A DNA stretch of 64,000 nucleotides from G965227875 sp965227875 (GTDB lineage Bacteria > Pseudomonadota > Alphaproteobacteria > Rhizobiales > JAJFHC01). Both the position numbers and the translations under genes were made by a program. Positions within the stretch are counted from its first letter, which is position 1; each line of letters begins with the position of its first letter. Positions 51,189 to 60,553 of the stretch are shown here, piece by piece. The notes below the pieces were generated by a model, which did no database searches, was not told the DNA's origin, and worked only from the letters and a program-made list of their open reading frames with translations. The stretch lies in contig OZ245783.1 in NCBI GenBank assembly GCA_965227875.1, positions 4,650,001 to 4,714,000 of the forward strand. The letters run 5' to 3'.

Positions 51189-51485
51189 TCAATCCTTGGA
51201 GTTGATAAGGTTCTTCAGGACATGACTCGGCCGGAAAACGAGCACCCGCCTCGGGGTGATCGGCACTTCTTCTCCGGTCTTCGGGTTTCGTCCGATACGG
51301 CCGCCCTTGCTGCGGACGGCGAACGTCCCGAATGAAGACAGCTTGACCGTTTCTCCGTGGACCAGCTTTTCCGTCATGTGGTCGAGAACGGATTTCACCA
51401 GATCCGCGGACTCACTGCGCGACAACCCAACCTCCTGATGTACCGCATCACTCAGGTCGGCGCGCGTAAGGGTTTTTGCGCCCAT
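51189..51485 (-). CDS. ihfA: Integration host factor alpha subunit
   Basis: Protein of 98 residues of the HU/IHF family, which with IhfB bends DNA. Seen: TLTRADLSDAVHQEVGLSR, VKLSSFGTFAVRSKGGRIGRNPKTGEEV (shown in part: LSSFGTFAVR, RIGRNPKTGEEVPI), and PSHVLKNLIN. The ATG at 51485 has GAGG eight bases upstream and matches the family N terminus; the frame runs to 51512. Fourth gene of the DUF177-plsX-fabH-ihfA-merR run. Confidence 0.95.
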   Translation of the reverse strand: MGAKTLTRADLSDAVHQEVGLSRSESADLVKSVLDHMTEKLVHGETVKLSSFGTFAVRSKGGRIGRNPKTGEEVPITPRRVLVFRPSHVLKNLINSKD

Positions 51486-51629
51486 TAGCATAGCCTCTTT
51501 TCCAGAATCCACCGCCCAAGCCTAGGCGGCGCCGACTCCACGGTCAAGGCACTGCCTGAGAACTTGGAGCGAAATATTTGTAATAGAGGGATTTTTACAA
51601 CATGCGGGTTATCGCACCGCACGCACTTG

Positions 51630-52607
51630 TCACCAGCGAAGCAACGCCGATCCCCAGGTGAATCCGCCGCCCATGGCTTCCATCAGGATCAGGTGTCCAT
51701 CCTTGATGCGGCCATCCTTGCGCGCCGTATCCAGAGCGAGCGGGATCGACGCGGCGGACGTATTTCCGTGTTTTTCCAGAGTGATAATGACTTTCTCGTC
51801 CGTCAGCCCGATCTTCCGGGCCGTGCCGTCGAGTATTCGCTTGTTGGCCTGGTGGGGCACGAACCAGTCGATGTCGTCGGGCGTCAGCCCGTTGTGCTCG
51901 ATCGCCTCCTTCATGATGGCCGCGATGTTCGTCACCGCGTGGCGGAACACCTCGCGCCCTTCCATGCGGAGATGCCCCGTCGTCATGGTCGATGACGGCC
52001 CGCCGTCCACATAGAGCTTGTCGCGGTAGCGTCCGTCGGACCGCAGGTGCGTCGAAAGAATGCCCTTGTCGGTCGGCTCTCCCGGCTGTTCGCGGGCCTC
52101 GAGCACCACCGCGCCCGCACCGTCGCCGAAGAGGACGCAGGTCGTGCGATCCTCCCAGTCCAGGATGCGCGAGAAGGTCTCCGACCCGATCACCAGCGCG
52201 CGCTTGTTCTGCCCGGTCTTGAGCAGGCTGTCGGCGATCGACAGCCCGTAGACGAAGCCCGAGCACACCGCCTGCACGTCGAACGCGGCTCCCTGCTCGA
52301 TGCCGAGTTCGCCCTGCACCGTCGCCGCTGTGGCGGGAAAGGTCTGGTCAGGCGTGGCCGTCGCCAGGATAACGAGGTCGATGTCGCGTGCGTCCATCGA
52401 TGCGTCCTCGAGCGCACGCCTGGCCGATGCGATGGCCAGGTCGGACGTCATCTCGCCGTCGGCGGCAATCCGCCGCTCGCGAATGCCGGATCGCTCGACG
52501 ATCCACTCGTCGGACGTGTCCACCATTTTTGCCAGATCTTGGTTTGTGAGAATTCGTTCGGGAAGATAGGCACCGCTTCCCAGGAACACTGACCGTAAAA
52601 TCGACAC
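51630..52607 (-). CDS. fabH: Beta-ketoacyl-ACP synthase III
   Basis: Protein of 325 residues that condenses acetyl-CoA with malonyl-ACP to start fatty acid synthesis. Catalytic residues seen: Cys 115 in QAVCSGFVYG, His in WFVPHQANKRI, Asn in EKHGNTSAASI. The start is a GTG at 52607 overlapping the plsX TAG stop by one base (TAGTG), so translation is coupled. Confidence 0.96.
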   Translation of the reverse strand: MSILRSVFLGSGAYLPERILTNQDLAKMVDTSDEWIVERSGIRERRIAADGEMTSDLAIASARRALEDASMDARDIDLVILATATPDQTFPATAATVQGELGIEQGAAFDVQAVCSGFVYGLSIADSLLKTGQNKRALVIGSETFSRILDWEDRTTCVLFGDGAGAVVLEAREQPGEPTDKGILSTHLRSDGRYRDKLYVDGGPSSTMTTGHLRMEGREVFRHAVTNIAAIMKEAIEHNGLTPDDIDWFVPHQANKRILDGTARKIGLTDEKVIITLEKHGNTSAASIPLALDTARKDGRIKDGHLILMEAMGGGFTWGSALLRW

Positions 52608-53671
52608 TATACGCTTGCCTTCGTTGCCTCGTCCGGAGCCCGATCCTCCGCCGCACGGTGAAAGATGTCGAGATCTGTCGCGATCTTCTCCACCAGCCCG
52701 TTCCGGGCCATGTCCACCCCGAGATCGATCGCGCTCGCAAACCCCATCGCATCGGTCCCGCCATGACTCTTGATGACGATCCCGTTCAGACCGAGAAACA
52801 CTCCGCCATTGGATTTCCTCGGATCGAGCCGATCTCTGAGCATCTTGAACGCCGAACGGGCAAAAAGATAGCCAATTTTGGACATCAGGGACCTGTTCAT
52901 CGCGCTGCGAAGATACTCGCTGATCTGCTTCGCGGTGCCTTCAGCGGTCTTCAGGGCGATGTTTCCGCTGAACCCTTCCGTCACGACCACGTCCACCGTC
53001 CCCCGCCCCAGGTCATCTCCCTCGACGAAACCGTAATACTTGATGGGCAGGTTGGACTCCCGGAGGATCCGCGCGGCCTCCTTGACCTCGTCGAGCCCCT
53101 TGACCTCCTCGACGCCGATATTGAGCAAGCCGACGGACGGCTGCTTCAGGCCGAAGACCACGCGCGCCATCGCCTCGCCCATGACGGCGAAATCCACGAG
53201 TTGCTGGGCTTCCACGCCGATCGTGGCGCCTACGTCCAGGACCACGCTGTCGCCGCGAAGGGTGGGCCAGATCGCGGCGATCGCCGGCCTGTCGATCTTG
53301 GCCATGGTCTTGAGCACCACCTTGGCCATGGCCATCAGGGCCCCGGTATTGCCCGCGGACACCACGACGTCGGCCCGGCCTTCCTTGACCGCCTCGATCG
53401 CCAGCCACATGCTGCTGGTCCTGCGGCCACGCCTCAGCGCCTGGCTCGGCTTGTCGTCCATGGCGATGGCCACGTCCGTGTGGATGACCTCGCAGCGCTC
53501 CTTCACCCGCGGATACTGTTCCAGGTGAGGTGCTATGGCCGCCTGATCGCCAAAAAGGAGGCATCGCAGTTCCGGCTGACGTTCAAGCGCAGCATCGAGA
53601 CCCGGGACCACAACACCCGGTCCCTGATCGCCGCCCATTCCGTCAACCGCTATGGTAAGGGCTTTCGCCAT
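52607..53671 (-). CDS. plsX: Phosphate acyltransferase PlsX
   Basis: Protein of 354 residues that makes acyl-phosphate from acyl-ACP for phospholipid synthesis. Seen: TIAVDGMGGDQGPGVVVPG, VVSAGNTGALMAMA, RPAIAAIWPT, and VTEGFSGNIALKTAEGTAK. Upstream, 179 bases separate it from the DUF177 gene; nothing recognisable is in that gap. The usual rpmF gene of enterobacterial operons is absent here. Confidence 0.96.
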   Translation of the reverse strand: MAKALTIAVDGMGGDQGPGVVVPGLDAALERQPELRCLLFGDQAAIAPHLEQYPRVKERCEVIHTDVAIAMDDKPSQALRRGRRTSSMWLAIEAVKEGRADVVVSAGNTGALMAMAKVVLKTMAKIDRPAIAAIWPTLRGDSVVLDVGATIGVEAQQLVDFAVMGEAMARVVFGLKQPSVGLLNIGVEEVKGLDEVKEAARILRESNLPIKYYGFVEGDDLGRGTVDVVVTEGFSGNIALKTAEGTAKQISEYLRSAMNRSLMSKIGYLFARSAFKMLRDRLDPRKSNGGVFLGLNGIVIKSHGGTDAMGFASAIDLGVDMARNGLVEKIATDLDIFHRAAEDRAPDEATKASV

Positions 53672-53850
53672 GCAGTTGTCGCTTCATCCCCTCTTGCCGC
53701 ACACACCGCCATATAGTAGCCCCGATTCAGGGCCGGGCAATGCGACGCGACTGGAACATACCCGATCGCGTTGTGCAGACAACACCAAATTCGAGACCGA
53801 TCGCCGACCCCTCGCAAGGGAGTGCGAACTACAGGACCGCGCGGAATCCG

Positions 53851-54429
53851 TCAATTCATATCCCTCAGCCGGCGCAGGGCGGCGAAGGGGTTTTCTCCTC
53901 TCGCGTCGTCGTCCAGTTCGCCGTCGTCTGGGATCTTGGCATCGCCCTCGACACCCGGCGCCTTCGGATAAGGGTCGAGGCCGAGCACCAGATATTCCCG
54001 GGCGATGTCACCCAGACGCAGGATACCGTCATCCAGATCCTCCGCCGGGTCTTCGTCGGAGTCCGGGTCGATGAGCATCTCGGAGGTGATCTCCGCCCCC
54101 TTCAACTGGCCGAGTTTCGGATCTCCCGGCGGGTTGAAACGGACGATGAAGGCCTCGTCGACACGGTCCGCGAAATCCTCGAGGCTGACGACGCAGGTCT
54201 GCGTGACCGTGGCCCTGACCCGTCCCTCGACCGTGATCCCGTCGCGGCGCCAGGGCCGGACCTCGAGGTCCGCCCGCAGGTCGGATACCGAGATGATGCC
54301 GGTCTCGCTCGCGAAATCCCGGCACTGCTTTGCGGTCGCCTCGAGAACGCAGGAGACACCGCCATCAGGCACACGGTTCACAGGCAGGGTGAACGCGAAA
54401 TCGCCTTTCAATACGCGGGAACCGGTCAT
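53851..54429 (-). CDS. DUF177 (YceD) family protein
   Basis: Protein of 192 residues. Seen: TVTQTCVVSLEDFADRVDEAF, the conserved core that in this family lies before an acidic region (DPDSDEDPAEDLDDG), and DIAREYLVLGLDPYP near the C terminus. YceD proteins are tied to 23S rRNA / L32 accumulation and sit beside plsX. Overlaps the upstream chaperone-like gene by four bases (ATGA). Confidence 0.9.
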   Translation of the reverse strand: MTGSRVLKGDFAFTLPVNRVPDGGVSCVLEATAKQCRDFASETGIISVSDLRADLEVRPWRRDGITVEGRVRATVTQTCVVSLEDFADRVDEAFIVRFNPPGDPKLGQLKGAEITSEMLIDPDSDEDPAEDLDDGILRLGDIAREYLVLGLDPYPKAPGVEGDAKIPDDGELDDDARGENPFAALRRLRDMN

Positions 54430-54986
54430 TGTGCGTCCGCGCCTTCTTCCACGTTCGCGAAACGGAGCTTTCCGGCCTTGATGTCCGCGACCGACGTCCG
54501 CCCCATCTCTTCGGCAGATTCCCGAACGTACCTGGCAAGTGACGTCGCGGCATCATCGGGGACGTCGACCTCGGCATAGACGTTGCGCCCGATCGCCTCC
54601 TCCAGCGCCTCGGAAGGCGCATCTTCCTTCAGGGCCGTGTCATACGCCGCCATCCGGCCGTAGAACATGGACGCCATCTTCTTGATCCGCTTGCCCACCG
54701 ACAGGTCGCCGACGCCCATTTCCCGCAAGGTCCTGTCAAGATCGTCGAACATGGTGTCGAACAGGTCCTGCGAGAATGCCTCCTCGCGTCCGTCTTCCGC
54801 CTTGAGACGATGCAGCACGAGGAACGCGTGCAGCATGAGCATCTCGAAACGCCCCTCGAGCGTATCGGGCACACGGTGCGTCGTGTAGAACCCGCTTTGC
54901 CGCGCCTGCGCCACAATTCCACCGTAGGTGACGAATGCGCTCTCATCCCCGGTGCGCTGAAAGAGTTTTTTCAAGAACATGTACAT
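54426..54986 (-). CDS. Ubiquinol-cytochrome c chaperone (CBP3-like)
   Basis: Protein of 186 residues of the CBP3 family, assembly factors for cytochrome bc1 complex in mitochondria and alphaproteobacteria. Seen: FYTTHRVPDTLEGRFEMLMLHAFLVLHRL (shown in part: RVPDTLEGRFEMLMLH), LFDTMFDDLDRTLREMGVGDLSVGK and KMASMFYGRMAAYD. Two start codons lie close together (54986 and 54980). Translation is coupled to DUF177 by a four-base overlap. Divergent from bamE. Confidence 0.92.
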   Translation of the reverse strand: MYMFLKKLFQRTGDESAFVTYGGIVAQARQSGFYTTHRVPDTLEGRFEMLMLHAFLVLHRLKAEDGREEAFSQDLFDTMFDDLDRTLREMGVGDLSVGKRIKKMASMFYGRMAAYDTALKEDAPSEALEEAIGRNVYAEVDVPDDAATSLARYVRESAEEMGRTSVADIKAGKLRFANVEEGADAQ

Positions 54987-55123
54987 AGGATACCTGCTGA
55001 TCGGCCGTTCAGTCTCGTGCCCGGCCCAAACAGTTGTTGAATTCCGGCAGTGTGCACGTTAGGTCAGATGCACAGCGACATTCTGGGGCTCTATCGAAAC
55101 TGTCGCGGAAAAAAGAATACGCC

Positions 55124-55579
55124 ATGCAAAAATCCCTGAACCGCCGCACTGCCCTGCGACTGGCCGCGACAGCCGCATTCGGACTGTCCCTGGCCTCCTG
55201 CACTCCGACCGTCGATTACCGCGGCTATCTGCCGAAGGGTAACGACCTCGACCAGCTCAATGTTGGCATGAGCAAGACCGAAGTCGAGGCCCTGCTCGGT
55301 TCACCCTCGACAACGGCCACCGTCAACACCGCCGGCGACAGCTATTATTACATTTCCAGCACGGTCCACCATGTCGCGTTCTTCGAACCGAAGGTCGTCG
55401 ACCGCAGGATTCTCGCGGTCAGGTTCGACCAGGAGGATCGCGTGCAGAAATTCGCCCATTACGGCCTCGAGGACGGCAAGATCATCGATTTCATCAGCCG
55501 CGAAACACCGACCCGAGGCAAGGAACTGGGAATTCTCCAGCAGCTCTTCCAGAACATCGGCCGGTTCGATCCGGGCTGA
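55124..55579 (+). CDS. bamE: Outer membrane assembly lipoprotein BamE (SmpA/OmlA)
   Basis: Protein of 151 residues. Lipoprotein signal peptide with an Arg-rich start and lipobox LASC (Cys near residue 26), then the BamE fold: QLNVGMSKTEVEALLGSPSTT, YYYISSTVHHVAFFEPKVVDRRILAVRF (shown in part: YYYISS), QKFAHYGLEDGKII. It belongs to the beta-barrel assembly machine. Divergent from the CBP3-like gene with 137 bases between. Confidence 0.92.
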   Translation: MQKSLNRRTALRLAATAAFGLSLASCTPTVDYRGYLPKGNDLDQLNVGMSKTEVEALLGSPSTTATVNTAGDSYYYISSTVHHVAFFEPKVVDRRILAVRFDQEDRVQKFAHYGLEDGKIIDFISRETPTRGKELGILQQLFQNIGRFDPG

Positions 55580-55599
55580 TCGGAACCCCGTTCAGCAAA

Positions 55600-55632
55600 A
55601 ACCCCGCAACCTTCCGGCTGCGGGGTTTTTTT
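55600..55632. terminator. Bidirectional terminator between bamE and hppA
   Basis: Stem AACCCCGCA / TGCGGGGTT (55600-55608 and 55619-55627) with TTTTTTT on the right and AAAAA on the left, so it works in both directions. It lies 20 bases after the bamE stop and 17 before the hppA stop. Confidence 0.93.
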
Positions 55633-55648
55633 GTCGTCGATGTCAGCT

Positions 55649-57766
55649 TCAGTGTGCCAGGACGGCCAGCAGAAGCAGAGCCACGATGTTCGTGATCTTG
55701 ATCATCGGGTTGACCGCAGGTCCGGCCGTATCCTTGTAGGGATCGCCGACCGTGTCGCCGGTCACCGCGGCCTTGTGGGCTTCGGAGCCCTTGCCGCCGT
55801 GATTGCCGTCCTCGATGTACTTCTTGGCATTGTCCCAGGCGCCGCCGCCGGCCGTCATGGAGATGGCGACGAACAGGCCCGTGATGATGACACCAAGCAG
55901 CATCGCACCCACCGCGGAGAACGCGGCGGACTTGTCGGCAACCCAGTTCACGATGAAGAAGACGACGAGCGGGGAAAGCACCGGCAGGAACGACGGGATG
56001 ATCATTTCCTTGATGGCGGCTTTCGTCAGCATGTCGACCGCGCGGCCATAGTCCGGACGCTCGGTTCCTTCCATGATGCCCGGCTTTTCCTTGAACTGAC
56101 GGCGCACTTCCTCGACCACGGCACCGCCTGCACGGCCGACCGCCATCATGCCCATGGCGCCGAACAGGTACGGCAGCAGACCGCCGAAGAACAGGCCGCA
56201 GACCACGTACGGGTTGGACAGGGAGAAGTTCAGCGTCACGCCCTCGAAATACGGGAACTGGGCCGAATTGGCGATGAAGTACTCAAGGTCAGCCGTATAG
56301 GCCGCAAAGAGCACCAGCGCACCGAGGCCTGCCGAACCGATGGCGTAGCCCTTCGTCACGGCCTTCGTCGTGTTGCCCACCGCGTCGAGCGCGTCCGTCG
56401 TGTTGCGGACGTCTTCCGGCAGATCCGACATTTCGGCGATGCCGCCGGCATTGTCGGTCACCGGACCGAACGCGTCGAGCGCGACAATCATGCCCGCCAG
56501 GGCCAGCATGGTGGTGACCGCGATGGCGATGCCGAACAGGCCGGCCAGGTTGAAGGTGATCATGATGCCGGCGATGATGATGATCGCGGGCAGCGCGGTG
56601 GCTTCGAGCGAAACCGCAAGACCCTGGATCACGTTGGTGCCGTGGCCTGTGACGGACGCGTTGGCGACACTCTTCACCGGGCGGTAGTTGACGCCGGTGT
56701 AGTACTCGGTCACCACGATGATCAGGGCCGTCACGATGAGGCCGATCGCGCCGCACCAGAAAAGGCTCATGCCCGTGAAGGTCGAGGCGCCGGCCGTCAG
56801 CGAGGTGTCCATGCCGATCATCATCGACGTCACCGGCCAGAGCGCGATGAGCGACAGGATGCCGGTCACGATGACGCCCTTGTAGAGCGCGCCCATGATG
56901 TTCTGGTTGGCGCCCAGCTTGACGAAGAACGTGCCGATGATCGAGGTCACGACACAGACGCCGCCGATCATGAGCGGGTACAGCATCATCGGCATGGCGA
57001 GGTCGGTACCGGCGAAGTAGATCGACGCCAGGACCATGGTCGCGACGACGGTCACCGCGTAGGTTTCGAACAGGTCGGCGGCCATGCCGGCGCAGTCGCC
57101 CACATTGTCGCCCACGTTGTCGGCGATCGTGGCCGGGTTGCGGGGATCATCTTCCGGGATCCCGGCTTCGACCTTGCCCACGAGGTCGCCGCCGACGTCC
57201 GCACCCTTGGTGAAGATGCCGCCGCCGAGACGCGCGAAGATCGAGATCAGCGAAGCGCCGAAGCCCAGTGCGACGAGAGCGTCGATGACGATGCGGTCAC
57301 CGGGGTTCAGATCCATGCCCATGGTCAGGAACGCGAAATAGACAGCCACTGAAAGCAGGGCCAGGCCGGCGACCAGCATGCCGGTCACGGCGCCCGACTT
57401 GAACGCGATCTCGAGGCCCGCGGCGAGGCTCTGGCTCGCGGCCTGCGTCGTACGCACGTTGGCGCGCACGGACACGAACATGCCGATGAAGCCGGCTACG
57501 CCCGAAAGCGTCGCGCCGATCGCAAATCCGATTGCCACCGTCAACGAAAGGAAATAGGCGCCGATGATGAAGATCACGATGCCGGCGATGGCGATCGTGG
57601 AGTACTGACGCGTCAGGTAGGCGGTCGCGCCTTCCTGGATAGCGCCGGCGATTTCCTGCATGCGCTGATTGCCTGCGTCGGCGGCCATCACCGAACGGAT
57701 GGCCCAGATGCCATACACGATCGACAAAGCGCCACAGGCGATGATTAGCCAGATAGCATTGCTCAT
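55649..57766 (-). CDS. hppA: Membrane H+-translocating pyrophosphatase, K+-independent type
   Basis: Protein of 705 residues with about 16 membrane segments that couples pyrophosphate hydrolysis to proton pumping. Seen: DVGGDLVGKVEAGIPEDDPRNPATIADNVGDNVGD, the substrate motif (shown in part: GIPEDDPRNPATIADN), and DNAGGIAEMSDLP. The GNTTKA motif near residue 465 has Lys where K+-dependent enzymes have Ala, so this one should not need potassium. The gap 57767-58013 upstream (247 bases) must hold its promoter; I saw no clear -35/-10 pair. Confidence 0.96.
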   Translation of the reverse strand: MSNAIWLIIACGALSIVYGIWAIRSVMAADAGNQRMQEIAGAIQEGATAYLTRQYSTIAIAGIVIFIIGAYFLSLTVAIGFAIGATLSGVAGFIGMFVSVRANVRTTQAASQSLAAGLEIAFKSGAVTGMLVAGLALLSVAVYFAFLTMGMDLNPGDRIVIDALVALGFGASLISIFARLGGGIFTKGADVGGDLVGKVEAGIPEDDPRNPATIADNVGDNVGDCAGMAADLFETYAVTVVATMVLASIYFAGTDLAMPMMLYPLMIGGVCVVTSIIGTFFVKLGANQNIMGALYKGVIVTGILSLIALWPVTSMMIGMDTSLTAGASTFTGMSLFWCGAIGLIVTALIIVVTEYYTGVNYRPVKSVANASVTGHGTNVIQGLAVSLEATALPAIIIIAGIMITFNLAGLFGIAIAVTTMLALAGMIVALDAFGPVTDNAGGIAEMSDLPEDVRNTTDALDAVGNTTKAVTKGYAIGSAGLGALVLFAAYTADLEYFIANSAQFPYFEGVTLNFSLSNPYVVCGLFFGGLLPYLFGAMGMMAVGRAGGAVVEEVRRQFKEKPGIMEGTERPDYGRAVDMLTKAAIKEMIIPSFLPVLSPLVVFFIVNWVADKSAAFSAVGAMLLGVIITGLFVAISMTAGGGAWDNAKKYIEDGNHGGKGSEAHKAAVTGDTVGDPYKDTAGPAVNPMIKITNIVALLLLAVLAH

Positions 57767-58013
57767 GAGACTGTCCTTGAGTCGAATTAAAAAATAACGT
57801 GCGAAATTCGGTCTACAAGCCCGGGAACACGGGTCGAGAAATAGCGCAGTACCCTGCCCCCAAACCCCTCAACTTACCCCTGGGCGACCCGAGGTCGCGC
57901 GGACAATGCCAAAACTGGCGAGTCAAAGCAACACGCTGCTTTCGTCTAATATGACGAGACAGATCGCCGCATATCATGACGACCCCGCGACAGCTCCTCC
58001 AGCCAGGGTCGCG

Positions 58014-58769
58014 TCAGGCGTGAAGGCCGCTAAACCCCCGGAATATCATGTAAAACCCGACAAGCATCAGGCCGGCGAAGAAGAGTTTCCGGAAGATTTC
58101 CTCGGGCACGCGGTCCCTCAGCAGGCGTCCGAGCCACCATCCCGCAGCCGTAGGGACAAGCGCAAGCGTTGACAAAACGGCCAAATCGGTCGGCAGCAGG
58201 TTGTTCCGCGACATCGAGAGCGCAAGAACCGAGGAAATCACGACGAAACACACGCCCATCGCCTGGACCAGACGGTTTCGGTCGAAGCCCAGGGCCTGAA
58301 CGAACAGGATGCCGGGCACGATGAAAGTGCCGGTGATCCCGAACGCAAGTCCGCCCAGGCCACCGCTGACCGGCCCCATCCAGGGCTCGTGACGTCCCGG
58401 AGGCGGAATCTGCGGCCGCGTGAGGCTGAAAACCGAGTAGAGCGCGAGAATGATGCCCAGCGTCAGCGTGATCGCCGCCGCGTTGGCCACCGCCAGAATC
58501 TGCACGCCGAACCAGATGCCTATCGCCGACATGATGAGAAACAGCCACAGGCGCTGCAGGATCGCGCGGAGATTTCCGCCGGAGACCGCCTGCCATGCGT
58601 TCATCACGATGCAGGGAACGAGCATGACGGCCATGGCGATCTTGACGCCCATGACGGGCGCGATCCCGGCCAGCGCAACCAGAGGCAGGCCCAGGCCGAG
58701 CCCGCCCTTGAGGAAGCCGCCGAAAAGAAAGGTGAGCGCGACGAGAAACAGGAATTCTGGTGACCACAT
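58014..58769 (-). CDS. TauE/SafE family sulfite/sulfonate exporter-like permease
   Basis: Protein of 251 residues with eight predicted membrane segments in two repeats. Seen: FGGFLKGGLGLGLPLVALAGI near the N terminus and GPVSGGLGGLAFGITGTFIVPG in the second half, the paired glycine-rich motifs of the family. Members export sulfite or sulfoacetate or carry other anions. It lies 23 kb from the taurine-type genes, so a link to them is only a possibility. An inverted repeat precedes the start (58798-58834). Confidence 0.88.
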   Translation of the reverse strand: MWSPEFLFLVALTFLFGGFLKGGLGLGLPLVALAGIAPVMGVKIAMAVMLVPCIVMNAWQAVSGGNLRAILQRLWLFLIMSAIGIWFGVQILAVANAAAITLTLGIILALYSVFSLTRPQIPPPGRHEPWMGPVSGGLGGLAFGITGTFIVPGILFVQALGFDRNRLVQAMGVCFVVISSVLALSMSRNNLLPTDLAVLSTLALVPTAAGWWLGRLLRDRVPEEIFRKLFFAGLMLVGFYMIFRGFSGLHA

Positions 58770-58797
58770 CGGTGGTTGCCCCGGGGAACGGCGAAAC

Positions 58798-58834
58798 GGG
58801 AAACGCCCGTGCCGACTGGGGTGCGGGCGTTCCC
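58798..58834 (-). promoter_or_regulatory. Inverted repeat in the leader of the TauE/SafE gene
   Basis: GGGAAACGCCCG (58798-58809) pairs with CGGGCGTTCCC (58824-58834) with one bulged A and a 14-base loop. It lies 29 bases before the start codon. A second small dyad, ACCAC-CGAT-GTGGT on the minus strand, covers the start codon itself. Confidence 0.45.
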
Positions 58835-58949
58835 TGACTGCGGAAAAATTGCTACACGATCGGATGCTGGCATGCCATGTAATCGCATGCCATCGTAGGC
58901 TATCCTATCACTTCCCTAGACATCGCAAACCTCCATCGAGTCCCGCACC

Positions 58950-60545
58950 ATGAGAAACCTACAACTGCCCGGACGTTCGCCGGTTCACGCTCCTACCGGC
59001 ATGGCGAGTTCCTCCCATCCGCTTTCCACGCAAACCGCCATCGAGACACTGCGCTCCGGCGGGAACGCGCTGGACGCAGCCGTCGCGGCCTGTGCGGTGC
59101 AGTGCGTGGTCGAACCGGAATCCACCGGGATCGGCGGTGACTGCTTCTGCCTGTTCTCGCGCGGTGGAAGCGACGAGATCGTCGCCTTCAACGGGTCGGG
59201 CCGCGCGCCCGCCGGGCTCGATCTGGACTGGTTCTCGTCCCGTGGGCTGACGGGGATCGAGCGGATGTCGGGCCAGTCGGTCACGGTTCCCGGCGCCGTG
59301 GACGCCTGGTTCCAACTCGTGCGCGATCATGGCTCCATGGACCTTGGCCGCCTGCTGCAGCCGGCCATTTCCTATGCCCGCGACGGGTATCCCGTATCCT
59401 CCCGGGTCCACATGGATTTTCTCGGGTCGGCCGAGTTTCTCAAGGGCAATGAAGCCGCATCGAACATTCTCATGCCCGGTGGACGCCCTCCCGAGGTCGG
59501 CGAACGGCGCCACCAGCGCGAACTCGCGGCGACGTTCGAGAAGATCGCCGAGGCGGGACGCGACGGCTTCTACACCGGCGAGGTCGCCGAGGATATCGTT
59601 GCATGCCTTCAGGCCAATGACGGCGTGCACACCATGGAGGATTTCGCAAACGCCAGGGGCGAGTATGTCACCCCTATTTCGTCCGATTTCCGCGGCCATA
59701 CCGTCCACCAGTGCCCGCCCAACGGTCAGGGTGTGATCGCGCTGCTCCTGCTCAACATCATGAGCGGGTTCGAGCCGGAGACAGACGGCCCCATCACGCT
59801 TGAACGGATCCACGCGGAAATCGAGGCCGCACGCCTTGCATACCGGGACCGCGGAAACTTCGTCGCGGACCCCGCATTCTGCGACGTTCCCCTGGACAGG
59901 TTGCTTTCGGAAGACTATGCCGCCGAACTCCGGGCGCAGATCGATCCCGGGAAAGCCACCCATCGGCCCATGGACTTCGACGTGCCCCGGCACATGAGCA
60001 CCGTCTACATCACGGTCGTGGACAAGGATCGCAACGCCTGCAGTTTCATCAACACCATCTACGACAATTTCGGCAGCGGGCTGATGGCGCCCCGGTCCGG
60101 TGTGATGCTGCAGAACCGCGGCCAGGGCTTTTCGCTCGACCCGCGCAGCCCGAACCGGATCGAACCCGGCAAGCGCCCCCTGCACACCATCATACCCGGC
60201 ATGGTCACGAAGGACGGCCGGGTCGCCATGTCCTACGGCGTCATGGGCGGCGAGTATCAGGCCATGGGACACATGCAGTTTCTCACCGGCATGTTCGATT
60301 ACGGACTGGATATCCAGGAAGCGCAGGACCGTCCCCGTTTCATGCCCGATCCCTTCACGGGCGTCGTGGATGTCGAAGGTACGGTGGACGCGGAGATCGT
60401 CGAACAACTTGAAGCGCGCGGACACGAGATCGCGAGACCGGTCAAACCGATCGGCGGCTCCCAGGCCATATGGATCGACTGGGAGGACAACATCCTCACC
60501 GGCGGTTCCGACCCGCGCAAGGACGGATGCGCCATCGGCTACTGA
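58950..60545 (+). CDS. Gamma-glutamyltransferase family protein
   Basis: Ntn-hydrolase of 531 residues. Seen: MASSSHPLSTQTAIETLRSGGNALDAAVA (shown in part: TLRSGGNALDAAVAA), GIGGDCFCL, VPGAVDAW, and after the presumed self-cleavage site STVYITVVDKDRNACSFI, where Thr 351 is the likely nucleophile. Classical enzymes read TTHxSVVD here, so this is a divergent GGT-like member. GSGLMAPRSGVMLQNRG and KRPLHTIIPGM follow as in the family. No clear signal peptide: a cytoplasmic hydrolase of gamma-glutamyl or related amides is more likely than a periplasmic one. Confidence 0.88.
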   Translation: MRNLQLPGRSPVHAPTGMASSSHPLSTQTAIETLRSGGNALDAAVAACAVQCVVEPESTGIGGDCFCLFSRGGSDEIVAFNGSGRAPAGLDLDWFSSRGLTGIERMSGQSVTVPGAVDAWFQLVRDHGSMDLGRLLQPAISYARDGYPVSSRVHMDFLGSAEFLKGNEAASNILMPGGRPPEVGERRHQRELAATFEKIAEAGRDGFYTGEVAEDIVACLQANDGVHTMEDFANARGEYVTPISSDFRGHTVHQCPPNGQGVIALLLLNIMSGFEPETDGPITLERIHAEIEAARLAYRDRGNFVADPAFCDVPLDRLLSEDYAAELRAQIDPGKATHRPMDFDVPRHMSTVYITVVDKDRNACSFINTIYDNFGSGLMAPRSGVMLQNRGQGFSLDPRSPNRIEPGKRPLHTIIPGMVTKDGRVAMSYGVMGGEYQAMGHMQFLTGMFDYGLDIQEAQDRPRFMPDPFTGVVDVEGTVDAEIVEQLEARGHEIARPVKPIGGSQAIWIDWEDNILTGGSDPRKDGCAIGY

Positions 60546-60553
60546 CCGTCCGA

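Noticed and set aside
53672..53850. Possible rpmF or other small gene between DUF177 and plsX
   Set aside because: No L32-like sequence (no Cys-rich or basic short frame) on either strand.
55631..57352. 573-codon plus-strand open frame opposite hppA
   Set aside because: His/Arg/Asp-rich low-complexity translation, typical of the antisense of a membrane protein gene.
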